Origin: Valencia hispanica
Taxonomy: Eukaryota > Chordata > Actinopteri > Cyprinodontiformes > Valenciidae
DNA length: 64,000 bases
Direction: 5' to 3'
Assembly: GCA_963556495.2 (NCBI GenBank)
Contig: OY747705.1
Coordinates: 26,033,001 to 26,097,000, forward strand
Shown: piece after piece, positions 1-11,873 of the stretch
Position numbering within the stretch: the stretch's first letter is position 1
How the letters are laid out: every line of letters begins with the position of its first letter
The notes under the pieces: generated by a model
Databases searched by the model: none
Told to the model about the DNA's origin: nothing
Seen by the model: the letters and a program-made list of their open reading frames with translations, nothing else
Program-made: the position numbers and the translations under genes

Positions 1-149
1 TCCCGACTCCACGTTTGACCACGATTCATTGTTGGCACTAATGTTAACAAGTTACAACACAGAAACAGTGCCTCCCACAGTGCAAAGCACAGCGCGCTAA
101 AGATGCCTACAAAGAACAAAAAGGCTTTTATCAGGAAGTTGGACCGAAC
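1..149. other. Window-edge DNA, no gene seen
   Basis: No reading frame or motif is convincing here. The stretch may belong to the dispersed repeat that follows, because that repeat's left boundary is not visible, but I cannot show it. Confidence 0.3.
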
Positions 150-365
150 CGAGGCTGGTTCGTATTCACACCGGAAGTAAACCGCACCAGAGTCCATTTG
201 GAAGCGGACCGAGACCACCTCAAAATGTGGGTCTTGGTCCGGTTTGTTAGTCTGGACCAAATCTCAATGGTCCGCATTCACACCAGCTCAAACGAACCGT
301 TCTAGCAAACGAACCGTACTTGTGTTGGTTTTAAGCGAACCAAATGCTGCAGGTGTGAAAACACC
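150..365. mobile_element. Probable non-autonomous DNA transposon fragment
   Basis: The stretch is full of inverted and direct versions of short motifs such as GGTTCG, CGAACC, GGTCCG and TTCACACC. It ends near a GGTGTGAAAACACC motif. This style (repeated GGTTCG/CGAACC with 'TTCACACC') is known from abundant fish MITE-like repeats. No clean terminal inverted repeat or target duplication was found, so class and ends are inferred. Small open frames across it are not credible proteins. Confidence 0.4.
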
Positions 366-906
366 ATTAATTAGGAATTTCTGTTTCCACAACACAGATT
401 TTACACTAAAGATCACCTCTGATGGAACTACAAGCTGGATAAGAAATATCCTTAAAAAATAAAGCAAACAGTACTGTGTACATTTACAAATTCTTGGATG
501 TGTGTACATGCTGTCAGGCACTGTTTGTGATTATAATAGACAGGAGGAATTACAGGCTATTACAGAAGAGAGCCTGTGCCTGCAGCAGCCAGAGCTTTAC
601 TACCCTTAAAGGCTTATGGTTTTCAAAAAGGCAGCCTATTATTCCCACCACAGCATACAGCTGCCTGCTGAATGTCAAATATATAAATATATAAAACAAG
701 CATGAATCTACACTGAGATATAGTAGTGCTGTTTTACAGTTTCATTTGAAATCAAAGTGCTACCCATTTGTGAAAAAAAAAAAAAAAACCTTGTCTGCAA
801 GGTTGAGAGACTATTTTCTCAAAAGGACAAATAACTATTTTCTATTATACTGAAGACCCAGTTGTCATAAGTAAAGACAACAAAGCATGAACAATTTATA
901 GAGATA
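366..906. other. Unannotated AT-rich interval
   Basis: I see no gene, RNA or classifiable repeat here. It contains an A-run near 773-788. It ends at the TA dinucleotide (907-908) that is the Tc1 target site. Confidence 0.5.
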
Positions 907-908
907 TA

Positions 909-1041
909 CAGTGGCTTGCAAAATTATTCGGCCCCCTTGAATTTTTCCGCATTTTGTCACATTACAGCCACAAATATGAATAAATTTTATTGGAATTCCA
1001 CGTGAAAGACCAATACAAAGTGGTGTACACGTGAGAAGTGG
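909..1041 (+). repeat. Left terminal inverted repeat of Tc1, outer part
   Basis: This part is the inverted complement of about 7300-7432 with scattered mismatches. The repeat resumes at 5984-6063 after the LINE, so its full length is about 210 bp. An outer motif around 'ATTATTCGGCCCCCTTGAA' recurs in the inner part as 'ATTATTCAGCCCCCTGAG' (about 6044-6063). That is the layout of IR/DR-type Tc1 elements, which carry two transposase-binding direct repeats per end. Confidence 0.85.
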
Positions 1042-1216
1042 AGCGTCAGCGTCTGTCACCCCGCCAAGACCGGCTACCTATCAAGCACGGATTTTAACTG
1101 ATTTTAAACCTTTTTAAAGACTGGTTTTAACGGATTTTTAAACACCACTGACTTATTAATAACCAGAACGTTTTTTACCGGATCGTTTTAATCGGTGGGA
1201 TTACTTCTCCCCCACC

Positions 1217-2441
1217 ATGCCTCCACTCACCTGCAGTCCTGGGTGTGATGGCTGCGCAAAACTTAGCCAGAGGGTTCTGGAGCTGAAGCAGAGGATCCCA
1301 ACACTCCACCAAATCCAGGACCATGAGCGCGACATGGACATCATCTTTGGCCGGACTTTCACCACCGCATGCAGTGCACAGCTGGCGGACACCATTCCCT
1401 GCCAGCCTGGCGAAGCTGTGGGGGGAGGATCCATCGCTGGGCCTCCAGGCGGACTAGGGGTGCCAAACGCCCGCGTAACATCTGCAGCCGAGGAGGACCG
1501 CTGGTTCCAGCAGGGGGGTAAACCAAAAGCCCCCATCAGCTCCACTCCGGTGCTCCAGGGTGCCCGGTTAACGGTTGGGCCAGGCCGGGGTTGGAGGCGC
1601 TTGGAGCAGCCGCCACCGCTCTCCTCCAACCTGCCTGCCTCTATCAAACCGTTTCAGCGCCCTGGATGCGGATTTCCCTCCTCTGACTGCCCCTGGTCGC
1701 CTAATCCCTCCCAGCAGCAGGAGCAACAGCCGGACTCGTCGCGCCAAACCCCGGGCTGCAGCCAGAACGCGCCGAGGAGTGCTCCACTTCACCCCGAACC
1801 CACGGAACGAGCCCTCGGCGCCGATTAAACATCGCTGCAGTCCTGGGGAAGCTTCTACACCTGGCATACAGCAAGTCCTGGATGGTGAACGATCCTCTGC
1901 CCAGCGCAAACATCCGCCTGCAGACCCGCCGCCCACCACACTCATCATCGGGGACTCTATCATCAGAAACGTGAGGATGGGAGGAGCCCTTACACTGTGT
2001 TTCCCTGGAGCCACTGTCACGGACATTACCGAATAGATCCTGCAGATCATCACAAATCTGTGAGTAAAGTTGTGATTCATGCTGGCACCAATGACATTTA
2101 TAAACGATTTTATTCACCTTTTTAATCTTCTAGAAAACACACATGTCTCTGTTTTTATTTCTGGCCCCACTCCCACTATTGGCAGAGGAATTGGCCGTTT
2201 TAGCAGACTTTTATCCCTTAATACTTGGCTCTCCTCCATCACCGCCGTTCACAATATTGGTTTTATAGATAATTTTAACATTTTTTGGGGCAGGAAGCGT
2301 CTGTTTGGACCAGATGGGCTCCATCTAAATAGACAAGGCACTCGTACACTGACATTGAGCCTGGCATGTCCACGCCCCGCCCTGTCAGCTACACTGGCCA
2401 CAGCTGCCCCTGCCCTCTCTGATTCCTCCGCCACATCCTGA
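1217..2441 (+). pseudogene. L2 ORF1, esterase-like, frameshifted
   Basis: The ORF opens at 1217 (MPPLTCSPGCDGC...), with a short leucine-rich, possibly coiled segment near residues 13-35 and then a proline/serine/arginine-rich linker. The SGNH-hydrolase signature is then legible in pieces: GDSIIRNV with the nucleophile serine (about 1945-1970), the glycine/asparagine block HAGTND (about 2078-2095) and the D-x-x-H block DGLHLN (about 2311-2328). The frame changes near 1660 and again around 2036-2100, and an in-frame TAG stands at 2034-2036, so the protein cannot be made from this copy. Esterase-type ORF1s are known in some L2/CR1 elements and probably act on lipid or RNP association; that role is inference here. 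Confidence 0.85.
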
Positions 2442-2603
2442 TGTGCAAATGGTCCCTGCTCCTATGAACTCACCCCTGATTTTAACAGTAACTCACATAC
2501 TGGACTTGGACCTTGCTCTACCTCATTCATACCTGTTGTTATCAGCAGAGAGCGGACTAAAAATCATAAACCGAACAAATGCAATCCAAATAATCTCAAA
2601 AAG

Positions 2604-5420
2604 TTGCCAAAAGCCCCTCTTTCAGTAAATCATACAGTCTCTTCATCTCCAATCACTATTAATATGGCACTTTTTAATGTTCGCTCTCTGCTGAACAAAA
2701 CTTTTATAATAAATGATCTGATTTTAGACCATAATCTTCATTGTTTATTTTTAACAGAAACTTGGCTGAGTGCAGATGCCCCTGTTGTTCTTACAGAGGC
2801 CTGCCCACCTAATTTTAACTTCACTTATTCTACGAGGAGTAGCAAAAGGGGAGGCGGAACTGCTTTTATAAGTTCATCAACACTTTCCGCCAAACCTGTT
2901 TTATTTGATAACTATTTTACTTTTGAATATAATGCAAATGTTTTTAGCACTCCTCAGATTTTATGTGTCACAATTTATAGGCCTCCTAAAAAGAGTGCAC
3001 TTTTTATTCAAGAATATTCAGAGTTTTTATCAATTTTGCTCCTGTGAAAGGATCATTTTAGCTGGTGATTTTAATCTACATATAGATAACCTTTTAGTTC
3101 CTTTTATCAACAGATTTTTTAAACATCCTGATTTATATGGATTTTAGCAAACATGTCATGTAGCCGACTCACAACAAAGGACACACCCTGGACTTGGTCA
3201 TCACGCATGGCCTGTCCACCTGTGTGTCCTCTGTTGTTGACTTGGCTGTCTCTGACCACTACTGTGTGTTTTTTAACATCACCAGTTTTATTCAGCAGGA
3301 GACCTCTGTGAGAAATGTCAGGAAGCGCCATCTTACCCCTGAAGTGGCTGCAGGTTTTCTGGAAATTTTTAAAAAGAATCCTCCTATTGTTTTACCTGCC
3401 CCCTGTGATTTTATTGTCAAGGATTTTAACAGATGGCTTCAGTCCACTCTTGACCGACTTGCTCCACTACAAGTTAAAAGTTTAAAATATAAAGCTGCAA
3501 CGCTGTGGAAAGATGAAAACCTCCGAAAAATGAAGAGAAATTGTAGGGCGGCAGAGAGAAAATGGAGGAAAAGTAAAACCACAATAAACCATCAAATATA
3601 CACAGATCTTCTCAAATTATACAACAATGCAGTAAGAAATTCAAGAAATTCATACCTCTCCAAAATCATCTCGGAACATAAAAATAATTCCAAAATCCTT
3701 TTTTCCACCATTGATAAACTTTTTAACAGAGCTACTACTGCATTTCCTAAAACCCCCTCAAACACTCTTTGTGAGGAGTTCGCAGACCACTTCAGAGGGA
3801 AGGTAGACACCATCAGATGTAAGATTTTATTTTCTCAGAGTAACATGGTTTTAGACAAATCTGAGTGTGTGTCTTTACCAGAGGAAACGCTGGACAGTTT
3901 TGTCCTGGTAGAAGCTCGGACTCTTGATAAAGTTTTCTCCTCAGTGAGGCCCACCACATGTGTTTTGGACCCGATTCCCACTTCCTTTTTTAAGCAATTT
4001 TATGGATCTTTTAGAGATGAGATTTTAACCATGATGAATTGCTCCCTTCAGACGGGGGTCTTTCCTGCCGCCTTTAAAGGGGCGGTAGTGAGGCCCCTGT
4101 TGAAGAAGAGCAATTTAGATTTTAATGATTTTAACAATTTTAGACCGGTATCTAACTTACCCTTTTTAAGCAAAATTTTTGAAAAAAATGTTTTAATTCA
4201 ACTTGGAGAAATTTCAGTCTGGTTTTAGGGTGAACAGCACAGAGACGGCCCTTCTAAAGATTTTAAATAATTTTAGATTAAACTATGATGCACAGAGGGT
4301 GACAGTGTTGGTTCTACTGGATCTAAGCGCTGCCTTTGATACAGTAGACTACACTAATCTTTAAACCCGTTTAAAACAGATTGGCCTCTCTGGTGCTGTT
4401 CACAAATGGTTCACATCCTATCTCACAGACAGGACTTTTATGGTATGTTTAGATACCTGCTCCTCTAGGGTCCATAGGATTACATGTGGTGTGCCCCAGG
4501 GTTCGATTTTAGGCCCAGTGCTTTTTAACCTGTATATGCTCCCTCTTGGCAGCGTCATCAGAAGACATGGAGTCAACTTTCACAGTTATGCTGATGATAC
4601 ACAGCTGTACATCTCCATGTCTCCCGATGACACACGGCCAATGGATGCACTTTTTAACTGCATTTTAGACATTAAATCCTGGATGGCAGAAAACTTTCTC
4701 CAGCTCAACCAGGACAAAACTGAAGTTTTAGTCATCTGTCCTGAGGCTCAGAGAGAGAAACTTTTACCAAAACTACAATCACTGTCTTTTAATCCCTCTT
4801 TACAAGTGAAGAACCTGGGTGTGATTTTGGACTCTGAGCTGACTTTTATTCCTCACATAAAAAATATTACTAAAATAGGTTTTTATCAACTAAAGAACAT
4901 CGCCAGAGTCCGCCCCATTCTCTCTTGGGCCAATACGGAGACACTGATGGATGCTTTTATCTCCAGTAGAATTGATTACTGTAATGCCCTGCTTTCTGGT
5001 CTTCCCACAAAGAGTATATCAGGTTTACAACTACTTCAAAATTCAGCAGCACATGTCCTGACGAAAACCAGGAGGCGGGAGCACATTACACCGGTCTTAA
5101 AATCATTGCATTGGCTCCCCGTACATTTCAGGATCGACTTTAAGGTTATTTTAATGGTTTTTAAGTGTCTTAATGGTCTTGGGCCTTCTTATCTCTCTGA
5201 ACTGCTTTTACCATATAAACCTTGGCGGTCTCTGCGCTCCTCTGGCAGCCGTCTCCTTGTCACCCCAAAAGACAGGACACACACGCATGGCGAGGCGTCT
5301 TTCCAGTTTTATGGCCCTCACCTCTGGAACAGGCTGCCAGAGGACCTAAGGGCTGCAGAGAACATTCATGTTTTTAAGAGCAGGCTCAAGACTCACCTTT
5401 TTAGCCTAGCTTTTTACTGA
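2604..5420 (+). pseudogene. L2 ORF2: endonuclease-reverse transcriptase, broken
   Basis: An APE-type endonuclease opens with 'FNVRSLLNK' and 'LTETWLS' (about 2660-2770), continues with GDFNLH (about 3064-3081) and reaches the SDHYCV block near 3250-3267. The RT follows: 'VLDPIPTSFFKQF' (about 3960-4000), 'FRPVSNLPFLSKI' (about 4140-4180), 'LLDLSAAFDTV' (about 4315-4347), 'CGVPQGSILGP' (about 4486-4520) and the catalytic YADD (about 4588-4600). The C-terminal region runs to the stop at 5418-5420. Frame changes lie near 3000-3050, 3150-3190 and 4228, and a stop lies near 4362. The length of roughly 930 codons fits L2 ORF2. It would nick DNA and copy its own RNA by target-primed reverse transcription if intact. 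Confidence 0.9.
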
Positions 5421-5983
5421 TTATTATTTTTTACTGTCTGTTTAATAGCTCTGCATGTTTTATATGATTATATTTTTATCAGTTTTACTATTTAATCTTA
5501 GCACATTAATTTACTGTTTATTTTTATACTTTAATTTATCTTAATCCCCGTTCCAGTGTTTCCTCTGTGGGAGCCCTCTGCCCCGGGAGAGGTGGTCGGC
5601 TGTGGCTCCCTGGGTGCTCTCCAGGTGGAGCTTGGGTGGAGGTGGGGGTCTTGGCCTTGCCTCCACTGGGTGCCCTGTGTCGGTTCCTCGGCTGCTGCTG
5701 TTACTCTACCGCTGCCGGGACAGATGGCTCCTCTGACGGCATTTCCTTGCATGGTTCATCTACACTCGGCCCAATGTCCTTTTTTACTTTTAACTTTGTG
5801 TGTGCATGGGAGTTGGGTTGGGGGGTGGGGGGTATAACTGTGACCATGCTTTAAAATCTGTGGGGGAGGGAAGGGAAGGTGGTTTTATGTAGGGTCATTT
5901 TAATCTGTAAAGCACTTTGTGATGCAACTTCTTGTATGAAAAGCGCTTTATAAATAAAGTTTGATTTGATTTGATTTGATTTG
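5421..5983 (+). other. L2 3' UTR and terminal tandem repeat
   Basis: A GC-rich core (about 5560-5760) is followed by a conserved end 'GCGCTTTATAAATAAAG' and short TTTGATTTGA repeats. The same sequence with only scattered differences is at 54784-55320, which defines the subfamily's 3' end. Open frames across the GC-rich core are incidental. Confidence 0.85.
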
Positions 5984-6063
5984 AAAATCATACATGATTC
6001 CGAACATTTTTTACAAATAAATAACTGAAAAGTGGGGTGTGCGTAATTATTCAGCCCCCTGAG
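5984..6063 (+). repeat. Left Tc1 inverted repeat, inner part
   Basis: This continues the left arm after the LINE. It mirrors about 7220-7297, including GTGTGCGTAATTATTCAGCC, and carries the inner direct-repeat motif. Confidence 0.8.
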
Positions 6064-7072
6064 TCAATACTTTGTAGAACCTCCTTTTGCTTCAATTCCA
6101 GCTGCCAGTCTTTTAGGGTATGTCTCAACCAGCTTTGCACATCTAGAGACTGAAATTCTTGCCCATTCTTCTTTGCAAAACAGCTCCAGCTCAGTCAGAT
6201 TAGATGGACAGCGTTTGTGAACAGCAGTTTTCAGATCTTGCCACAGATTCTCGATTGGATTTAGATCTGGACTTTGACTGGGCCATTCTAATAGATGGAT
6301 ATGTTTTCTTTTAAACGATTCCATTGTTGCCCTGGCTTTATGTTTAGGGTCGTTGTCCTGCTGGAAGGTGAACCTCCGCCCCAGTCTCAAGTCTTTTGCA
6401 GACTCCAAGAGGTTTTCTTCCAAGATTGCCCTGTATTTGGCTCCATCCATCTTCCCATCAACTCTGACCAGCTTTCCTGTCCCTGCTGAAGAGAAGCACC
6501 CCAGAGCATGATGCTGCCACCACCATATTTGACAGTGGGGATGGTGTGTTCAGAGTTATGTGCAGTGTTACTTTTCCGCCACACATAGCGTTTTGCATTT
6601 TGGCCAAAAAGCTCCATTTTGGTCTCATCTGACCAGAGCACCTTCTTCCACATGTTTGCTGTGTCCTTGTGGCAAACTTCAAACGGGACTTCTTATGGTT
6701 TTCTTTTAACAATGGCTTACTTCTTGCCACTCTTCCATAAAGGCCAACTTTGTGCAGTGTACGACTAATAGTTGTCCTATGGACAGATTCCCCCACCTGA
6801 GCTGTAGATCTCTGCAGCTCGTCCAGAGTCACCATGGGCCTCTTGGCTGCATTTCTGATCAGCGCTCTCCTTGTTCGGCCTGTGAGTTTAGGTGGACGGC
6901 CTTGACTTGGTAGGTTTACAATTGTGCCATACTCCTTCCATTTCTGAATGATCGCTTGAACAGTGCCCCGTAGGATGTTAAAGGCTTGGGAAATCTTTTT
7001 GTAGCCTAAGCCTGCTTTAAATTTCTCAATAACTTTATCCCGGACCTGTCTGGTGTGTTTTTTGGACTTCAT
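6064..7072 (-). pseudogene. Tc1-like transposase, two frameshifts
   Basis: Read on the minus strand from ATG at 7072, the N-terminus (MKSKKHTRQVRDKVIEKF) carries the paired-like helix-turn-helix, then the 'GRPPKLTGRTRRAL' linker and a second helix-turn-helix. The DD34E catalytic core follows: first D in 'WSDETKMELF' (near 6620), second D in 'FQQDNDPKHKA' (near 6345), and the E in 'SQSPDLNPIENLW' (near 6250-6285). Total length is about 335 codons, as expected. Frame changes occur near 6650 and near 6450, so the protein is not made intact. It would cut and paste the element at TA sites. The stop lies just inside the inner part of the left inverted repeat. Confidence 0.93.
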
Positions 7073-7220
7073 GGTGTTGTTGCTCCCAACATTCTCTTAG
7101 ACAACCTCTGAGGCCGTCACAGGGCAGCTGTATTTGTACTGACATTAGATTACACACAGGTGCACTCTATTTAGTCATCAGACAATGTCTATGGGCAACT
7201 GACTGCACTCAGACCAAAAG

Positions 7221-7432
7221 GGGGCTGAATAATTACGCACACCCCACTTTTCAGTTATTTATTTGTAAAAAATGTTTGGAATCATGTATGATTTTCGTTC
7301 CACTTTTCACGTGTACATTACTTTGTATTGGTCTTTCACATGGAATTCCAATAAAATTGATTCATGTTTGTGGCTGTAATGTGACAAAATGTGGAAAAGT
7401 TCAAGGGGGCCGAATACTTTTGCAAGCCACTG
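7221..7432 (-). repeat. Right terminal inverted repeat of Tc1
   Basis: This uninterrupted arm of about 210 bp ends in GCAAGCCACTG followed by TA. It carries both direct-repeat motifs (inner near 7221-7245, outer near 7405-7432) and is the reference for locating the LINE insertion in the left arm. Confidence 0.88.
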
Positions 7433-7454
7433 TATAATAAATTTAGTATGCTGA

Positions 7455-8115
7455 AATCTAGTACTGGCACATGCAGAGATGTAAAAATGTATTTGCCCTC
7501 TTTCAAATTCCATGTGGTTTTTCTTTTTGTCATTTAAACATTTCAAGGATGCACTAAATACATAAATGTATTTCAACGTGGTCCTTTCAGAAAGATATTG
7601 ACCACTTAAATATAAGTGCTTCCAATCCCGCCCCCCCAATTCTTTGTAAATTTATTTTCCGGATTGGAGGGTTTTTATGCATGGATGTCCTGGTAAAGGT
7701 CATACCACAGCATCTCAACTGGATTTAAGCCTAAATTTTAACTAGGTCACTTAAAAAACAACATTTTGTTGTTTTTGAGCCATTCAGACGCAGACTTGAA
7801 AAGAACTTGAAAGGAACAAAACTGTGTTGCCAAGCTGGGTTTCTCATAAGGCCCCCGACGTTTCTGGTTAGTACAGAATAATAATTTATGACATTTATCT
7901 GGACTTTATAAACTTGCGTGTTACACCCCAAACTGATCAGTTTTAGAAAACATGGAGACCCTTTTAGAACTATCTCAATATTAACTTTTTTGCCATCTGG
8001 GTCAGAGTTTTTGTTTGACACTTGGGAAACTGGGACTCTGTCCATGGTGCTTTTTGTGACTTTTGCTGGATGTAAATGGATAATTTCAGCATAGGTGCCT
8101 TTGAGCAACTGTTCG
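7455..8115 (-). mobile_element. Degraded Tc1-like relic
   Basis: The stretch starts with a 'TGTATTTGCCCTCTTTC' end typical of one fish Tc1 family. Around 7705-7790 it carries the antisense of the transposase block that normally reads WPSQSPDLNPIE ('CAGCATCTCAACTGGATTTA' and following). The reading frame is lost. Boundaries are approximate and no TA-flanked ends could be paired. Confidence 0.55.
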
Positions 8116-9394
8116 ATGTTTATCTGTTCAATTTTGTCTTATTTAACACATTTCATGTCTTGTATCTTTTTAAAAAAGTGTAAAAAATATAAACAAAAGT
8201 AGATTATCTTAACTTAATTATCCCTTTCTTGTAGCTGTGATAGGAAGTTCAAAGCAGATTCCAACTTTAGCATTGTTAGTGGCTAAGGGTTCACAAGTCA
8301 AAGCAGTTGATAATATTCAACTCTTCTATGTTGATAGAGTTCTTTAGTGCATATTGTCAGATAGCCTCATGGACTCTATAATAATCAACTTTTAACTAAA
8401 GAGTGCAACAATTCAACAACCATTTCCTAGCTAGCTTTAAAATACAAGTCTGAAACATGGAAGGGTGATCAATTTAAACCACTTAATGTTGTATTAGGGG
8501 TCAAAGTATTACACGTATTACTTCACCAGTCATGTACTAACAGTGGTTAGAACATCATTTTTACAAACGATATGGTGTTTGATTATTCCAGATTCTTGTC
8601 CCATGAGATATTATAACACCTCTCCTTGTCAAGTGAAAGGTGAGTGTAAAATAACCTAAAATACTCACAAGTTCAAAAATAAATCCCATACCAGTTAATA
8701 AATAACCAATACATACAAGGTTTTGGTGCATTTAGGAAAACCTAACTTTTTACCTCAAAATGAATTATGTAGCTCATATATTGAGACAGTGCTGAACCAA
8801 TTATAATGTCTGAACTTCATTGCAGCCAGTCAATGCAATTGTTAGCTTTTATTAACTCTAGAGAAGCAGTGATATGATATTCAGACTATTGTTTATAGAT
8901 TGTAAATTATTGTTTGTCGTCCATGTCCAAGGTCTAACATTGCACATTATTAGTGTTTGATGAAAACAGAAGATCTACCATTATCTTACAACTTAATACT
9001 ATTCAAAGACATTTACCATATTTACAAGGATTTTCAGCCGAAGAAGCAAAGGAAAGAGAAATAAAACAAACAGCACAAACACCCTCCCCAAAATACGAAT
9101 ACAGAGTCATGTCCGACTGATAGGCTTGTTCTCTCACTGTTCTGATTAACAGATGACTTGTCACAGAGCTGAATGGGGAGAATATTTTAGTGTAGATTGA
9201 AAAAGACGAGAAAGGAGAGATGGGGAATTGACAAAAAAGAGGCAGGAATTACTCTATTACACCTGAGAGGTAAATCATTCGATGTGCTGGAGATCAGAGA
9301 GTGGCATTTATATTCACATGCAATTCCATGTATGAGCAGGATTTACACAGTTTCTGTCTATGGTGTTAAACCTGATCTCTCTGTCTCTCTCTCA
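8116..9394. other. Unannotated AT-rich interval
   Basis: No coding region, RNA gene or recognisable repeat was found. It could be unique host DNA. Confidence 0.5.
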
Positions 9395-9423
9395 TACACA
9401 CACACACACACACACATACACAC
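9395..9423. repeat. (CA)n microsatellite
   Basis: A near-perfect CA dinucleotide run of about 29 bases, preceded by a CT-rich tract. Confidence 0.9.
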
Positions 9424-11635
9424 GCACAAAGCATCAGAATCCAGCGATGAGAAAAGGCTGAAAGGCTGGATCAATGCTAGACTACAGTGATTAGTCTTAA
9501 TTGAGGAAGAAGAGCCATGGGAACAAAGAAACATTACGACCTTTTCCCTGTCAGAATGGCCTGCCCACTAATAAGACACATTCGCATAATATCATACTGA
9601 CAATAATCGTCTGAGCACATCAAAATAACCTTCTCGTAGGAACAGTGTGCAAATGGACAGCACAGAAAGAAAAACAAACTCCGCAGATAATTGACTATCC
9701 TTGCCATGTTTTTGAGCGTGAATGGCAATTTTCCCTCTCCTGACGAGTGTGCGCTGATTATTCTATCAGACAAAAAGAGGTCCACGTGTGATGAAAAGAT
9801 TGGCAGTGAATCACATCCTGGCGCTCTGGAATGACTCGTCGCTCAGAATCTCTCTTTCTCTCTCTCCCTTTCAACATCCTCCCTGTTTGTCTGTCTGCCT
9901 CTCTCTCATGTGTCAGAGTCTGACGGAGTCAAATACCACTTGTCAGGAGTGTGCTGTTTGGACTGACATGAGATAAGAACAGACCAGCTAGACAGTTAGA
10001 TGCTGCTGTCGGATTGAGGATTAAGCCTGGGATTTCAAAGTACTGAACAGAAATAACACTGATCTCCATATTGCCGAAACATGGAAGAGGAATTTACAGC
10101 TCTGTATGTAGAATTAAACAATGTTCTACGATATTTAATTTACTGTAATGTGTAGGGGTGTCAGCTCATGAAATGGTGCAATAGTTGAGTCAAGAGAACA
10201 AGTCCTTTTATTGCTTTGTAAAGATTTCAAACTCTGATAAATAATCTGTAATCTGTGTGTAATAACTCAGCCCTGCTTTGACCAATCCATGTATTGTAGC
10301 TTTTATGCTTCTCTCACTCGAGGGTGGTCTGAATGTAAAAAAAAAAGCCATTTGATTTTTTATTAATTAAAAAGAAATTCATACATCTTCAACTGTTTTT
10401 TAAAGAATATTTGTTTAGTGCGAAATATTCCAGTATCATTTTAGGTATTTTAGATTAAGTTTTTGAGGTTATTTATAACATTTCACAGATCTTCGGAAAT
10501 AAATATGTGGTTTCTGACCACACCAAAGATTAAGTCTACATGTTTTAAGGTTTTAAATGACAGCGTCCTAACAGCGGTGCATCAAAAACGTCCGTCTTGG
10601 CACGGTTGATCATAACATATAGATTGATGTGTTGGACGGTATTGAGCCAAACTCATCTCAATCACACTTTGGAGACCAAGACTACTTTGTATTGTTAGGT
10701 GATTAAAAATGTGACCAAGTGGGGTTTCTCAAGACTTCAATTTCAAACAACTTTTATTTAAAAAGTATTTGTTCTTCCTCACTCAGATTATAGAGTACTT
10801 CAAAATCTTACAGTATTTAAAAAGATGACATACAACTTTATAGTTCTCTATCACTACTTGGCTGTAGCTACTTTACAACTGTTGATGAGTCAGTGTGTCC
10901 AAAATATCCATGATCTTATGCTAAGCTTAATGCAGCATGATGGCTGCAGTTACAGCCACACAAATAAGGTAATATCTACAAAACGTCACAGTGCTACAAT
11001 AGAAAATTATTCTTAACAATACACTTATGTTTTGCTTACTTTAAATACTGATGTATTTTACAGAATAAAAATTGCTTTTGGTATAACATTTATTTACACA
11101 ATCACATAACACTGTCTTCTAAAATAAGTATGCACATTTTATTTTACATTGTTAATTGTAAAAATGGATTTAATCTTTCTTTGTTTTCTTAAGGGTTACC
11201 TCAGAGGCAGCTTCTCCAGTCCCTTGGCTGAACTATGAAGTGGATAAGGGGTGGAGCAACCCTATATAGAGACCAGCAAATTGGCTCATACCACAACTCA
11301 GGATCATGGTGGGATTGGGATTTGCTATGTTAGTTTCAGTTAAATCTTTTTTGTGTTTTTCCCATTTTTGTGTCTTTGTGGGCTGATTAGCCACTATTTA
11401 AGTTTCCCCTCTGTCTCATTTTGGAAGATCAGTTTGTTTGAGTCAGTGTTTTTTGAGAAGAGTTCTCTTAGTTTGACCTCTTTTATGGGTCTAACTGTCC
11501 TTTACTGCTCGGTCCATCGCATGCAGGAACAACATATGTCTTTGTTTTTATTCCCAGAAAAGAGGGATTATTTTATTGTGACATAGCCCTTGAGTTTAGC
11601 ATTGGTAGGTAGCTTCAAATCAGGCTCCAACTTAA
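9424..11635. other. Unannotated interval
   Basis: Several short open frames exist, but none has recognisable domains or convincing splice structure. A CT-rich stretch lies at about 9848-9908. It may be unique host sequence or old, unrecognisable repeat. Confidence 0.45.
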
Positions 11636-11639
11636 GCAA

Positions 11640-11873
11640 TTATTGACGCCCACACTCACGCATAAGGACAATTTAAAGAGATCAGTTAACTTAAACAGTC
11701 ATGTTTTTGGACAGTGGGAGGAAGGCAGAGTATCTGGGGAGAACCCATGCATAAACAGGGAGAAAATGAAAAATCCATGTATTAAGACCTCCGGCCCGCA
11801 TTTAAACCCAGGACTTTCTTGCTGCAAGGCAACAGTGCTACCAACTGCGTCACTGTGCAGCCCATTTATAAAC
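11640..11873 (-). mobile_element. tRNA-derived SINE
   Basis: Read on the minus strand from about 11873, the head has a polymerase III A-box-like stretch (GGTAGCACTGTTGCC) and a B-box-like GGGTTTAAATGC, decayed from GGTTCGAATCC. The tRNA-unrelated body follows, with 'CTCCCTGTTTATGCATGGGT' and 'CCTTCCTCCCACTGTCC'. This is a very common fish SINE arrangement. A second copy, with an intact B box, is cut by the window end at 63912. Confidence 0.85.

Larger units (their letters stand above)
1042..5983 (+). mobile_element. Near full-length L2-clade LINE (two ORFs, inactive)
   Basis: The order is a 5' leader (1042-1216), ORF1 with an SGNH-esterase-type domain, ORF2 with endonuclease and reverse transcriptase, and a 3' UTR ending in TTTGA/TTGAT-type repeats at about 5958-5983. 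RT motifs (CGVPQGSILGPVLFNLYMLP, YADDTQLY) and the ORF1 esterase match fish L2 elements. Both ORFs carry frameshifts and stops. No clear target duplication is visible; compared with the intact right arm of the Tc1, a few bases seem lost at the insertion point. A second, 5'-truncated copy of this subfamily is at 54784-55320. Confidence 0.92.
909..7432 (-). mobile_element. Tc1-like DNA transposon, split by an L2 LINE
   Basis: The element begins with CAGTGGCTTGC at 909 and ends with the inverted match GCAAGCCACTG at 7432. It is flanked by TA on both sides (907-908 and 7433-7434), the canonical Tc1/mariner target duplication. The transposase lies on the minus strand. Without the 4.9-kb LINE at 1042-5983 the element is about 1.58 kb, the usual Tc1 size. 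The LINE sits inside the left inverted repeat, and its flanks can be rejoined by comparison with the intact right repeat. The Tc1 copy therefore predates the L2 insertion. Confidence 0.95.

Noticed and set aside
1034..1050. Target duplication around the L2 insertion in Tc1
   Set aside because: Compared with the intact right inverted repeat, no repeated bases flank the LINE; a couple of bases seem lost instead.
5556..5854. Open frames in the L2 3' tail, repeated at 54894-55253
   Set aside because: They lie after the ORF2 stop in the 3' UTR; low-complexity GC-rich sequence.
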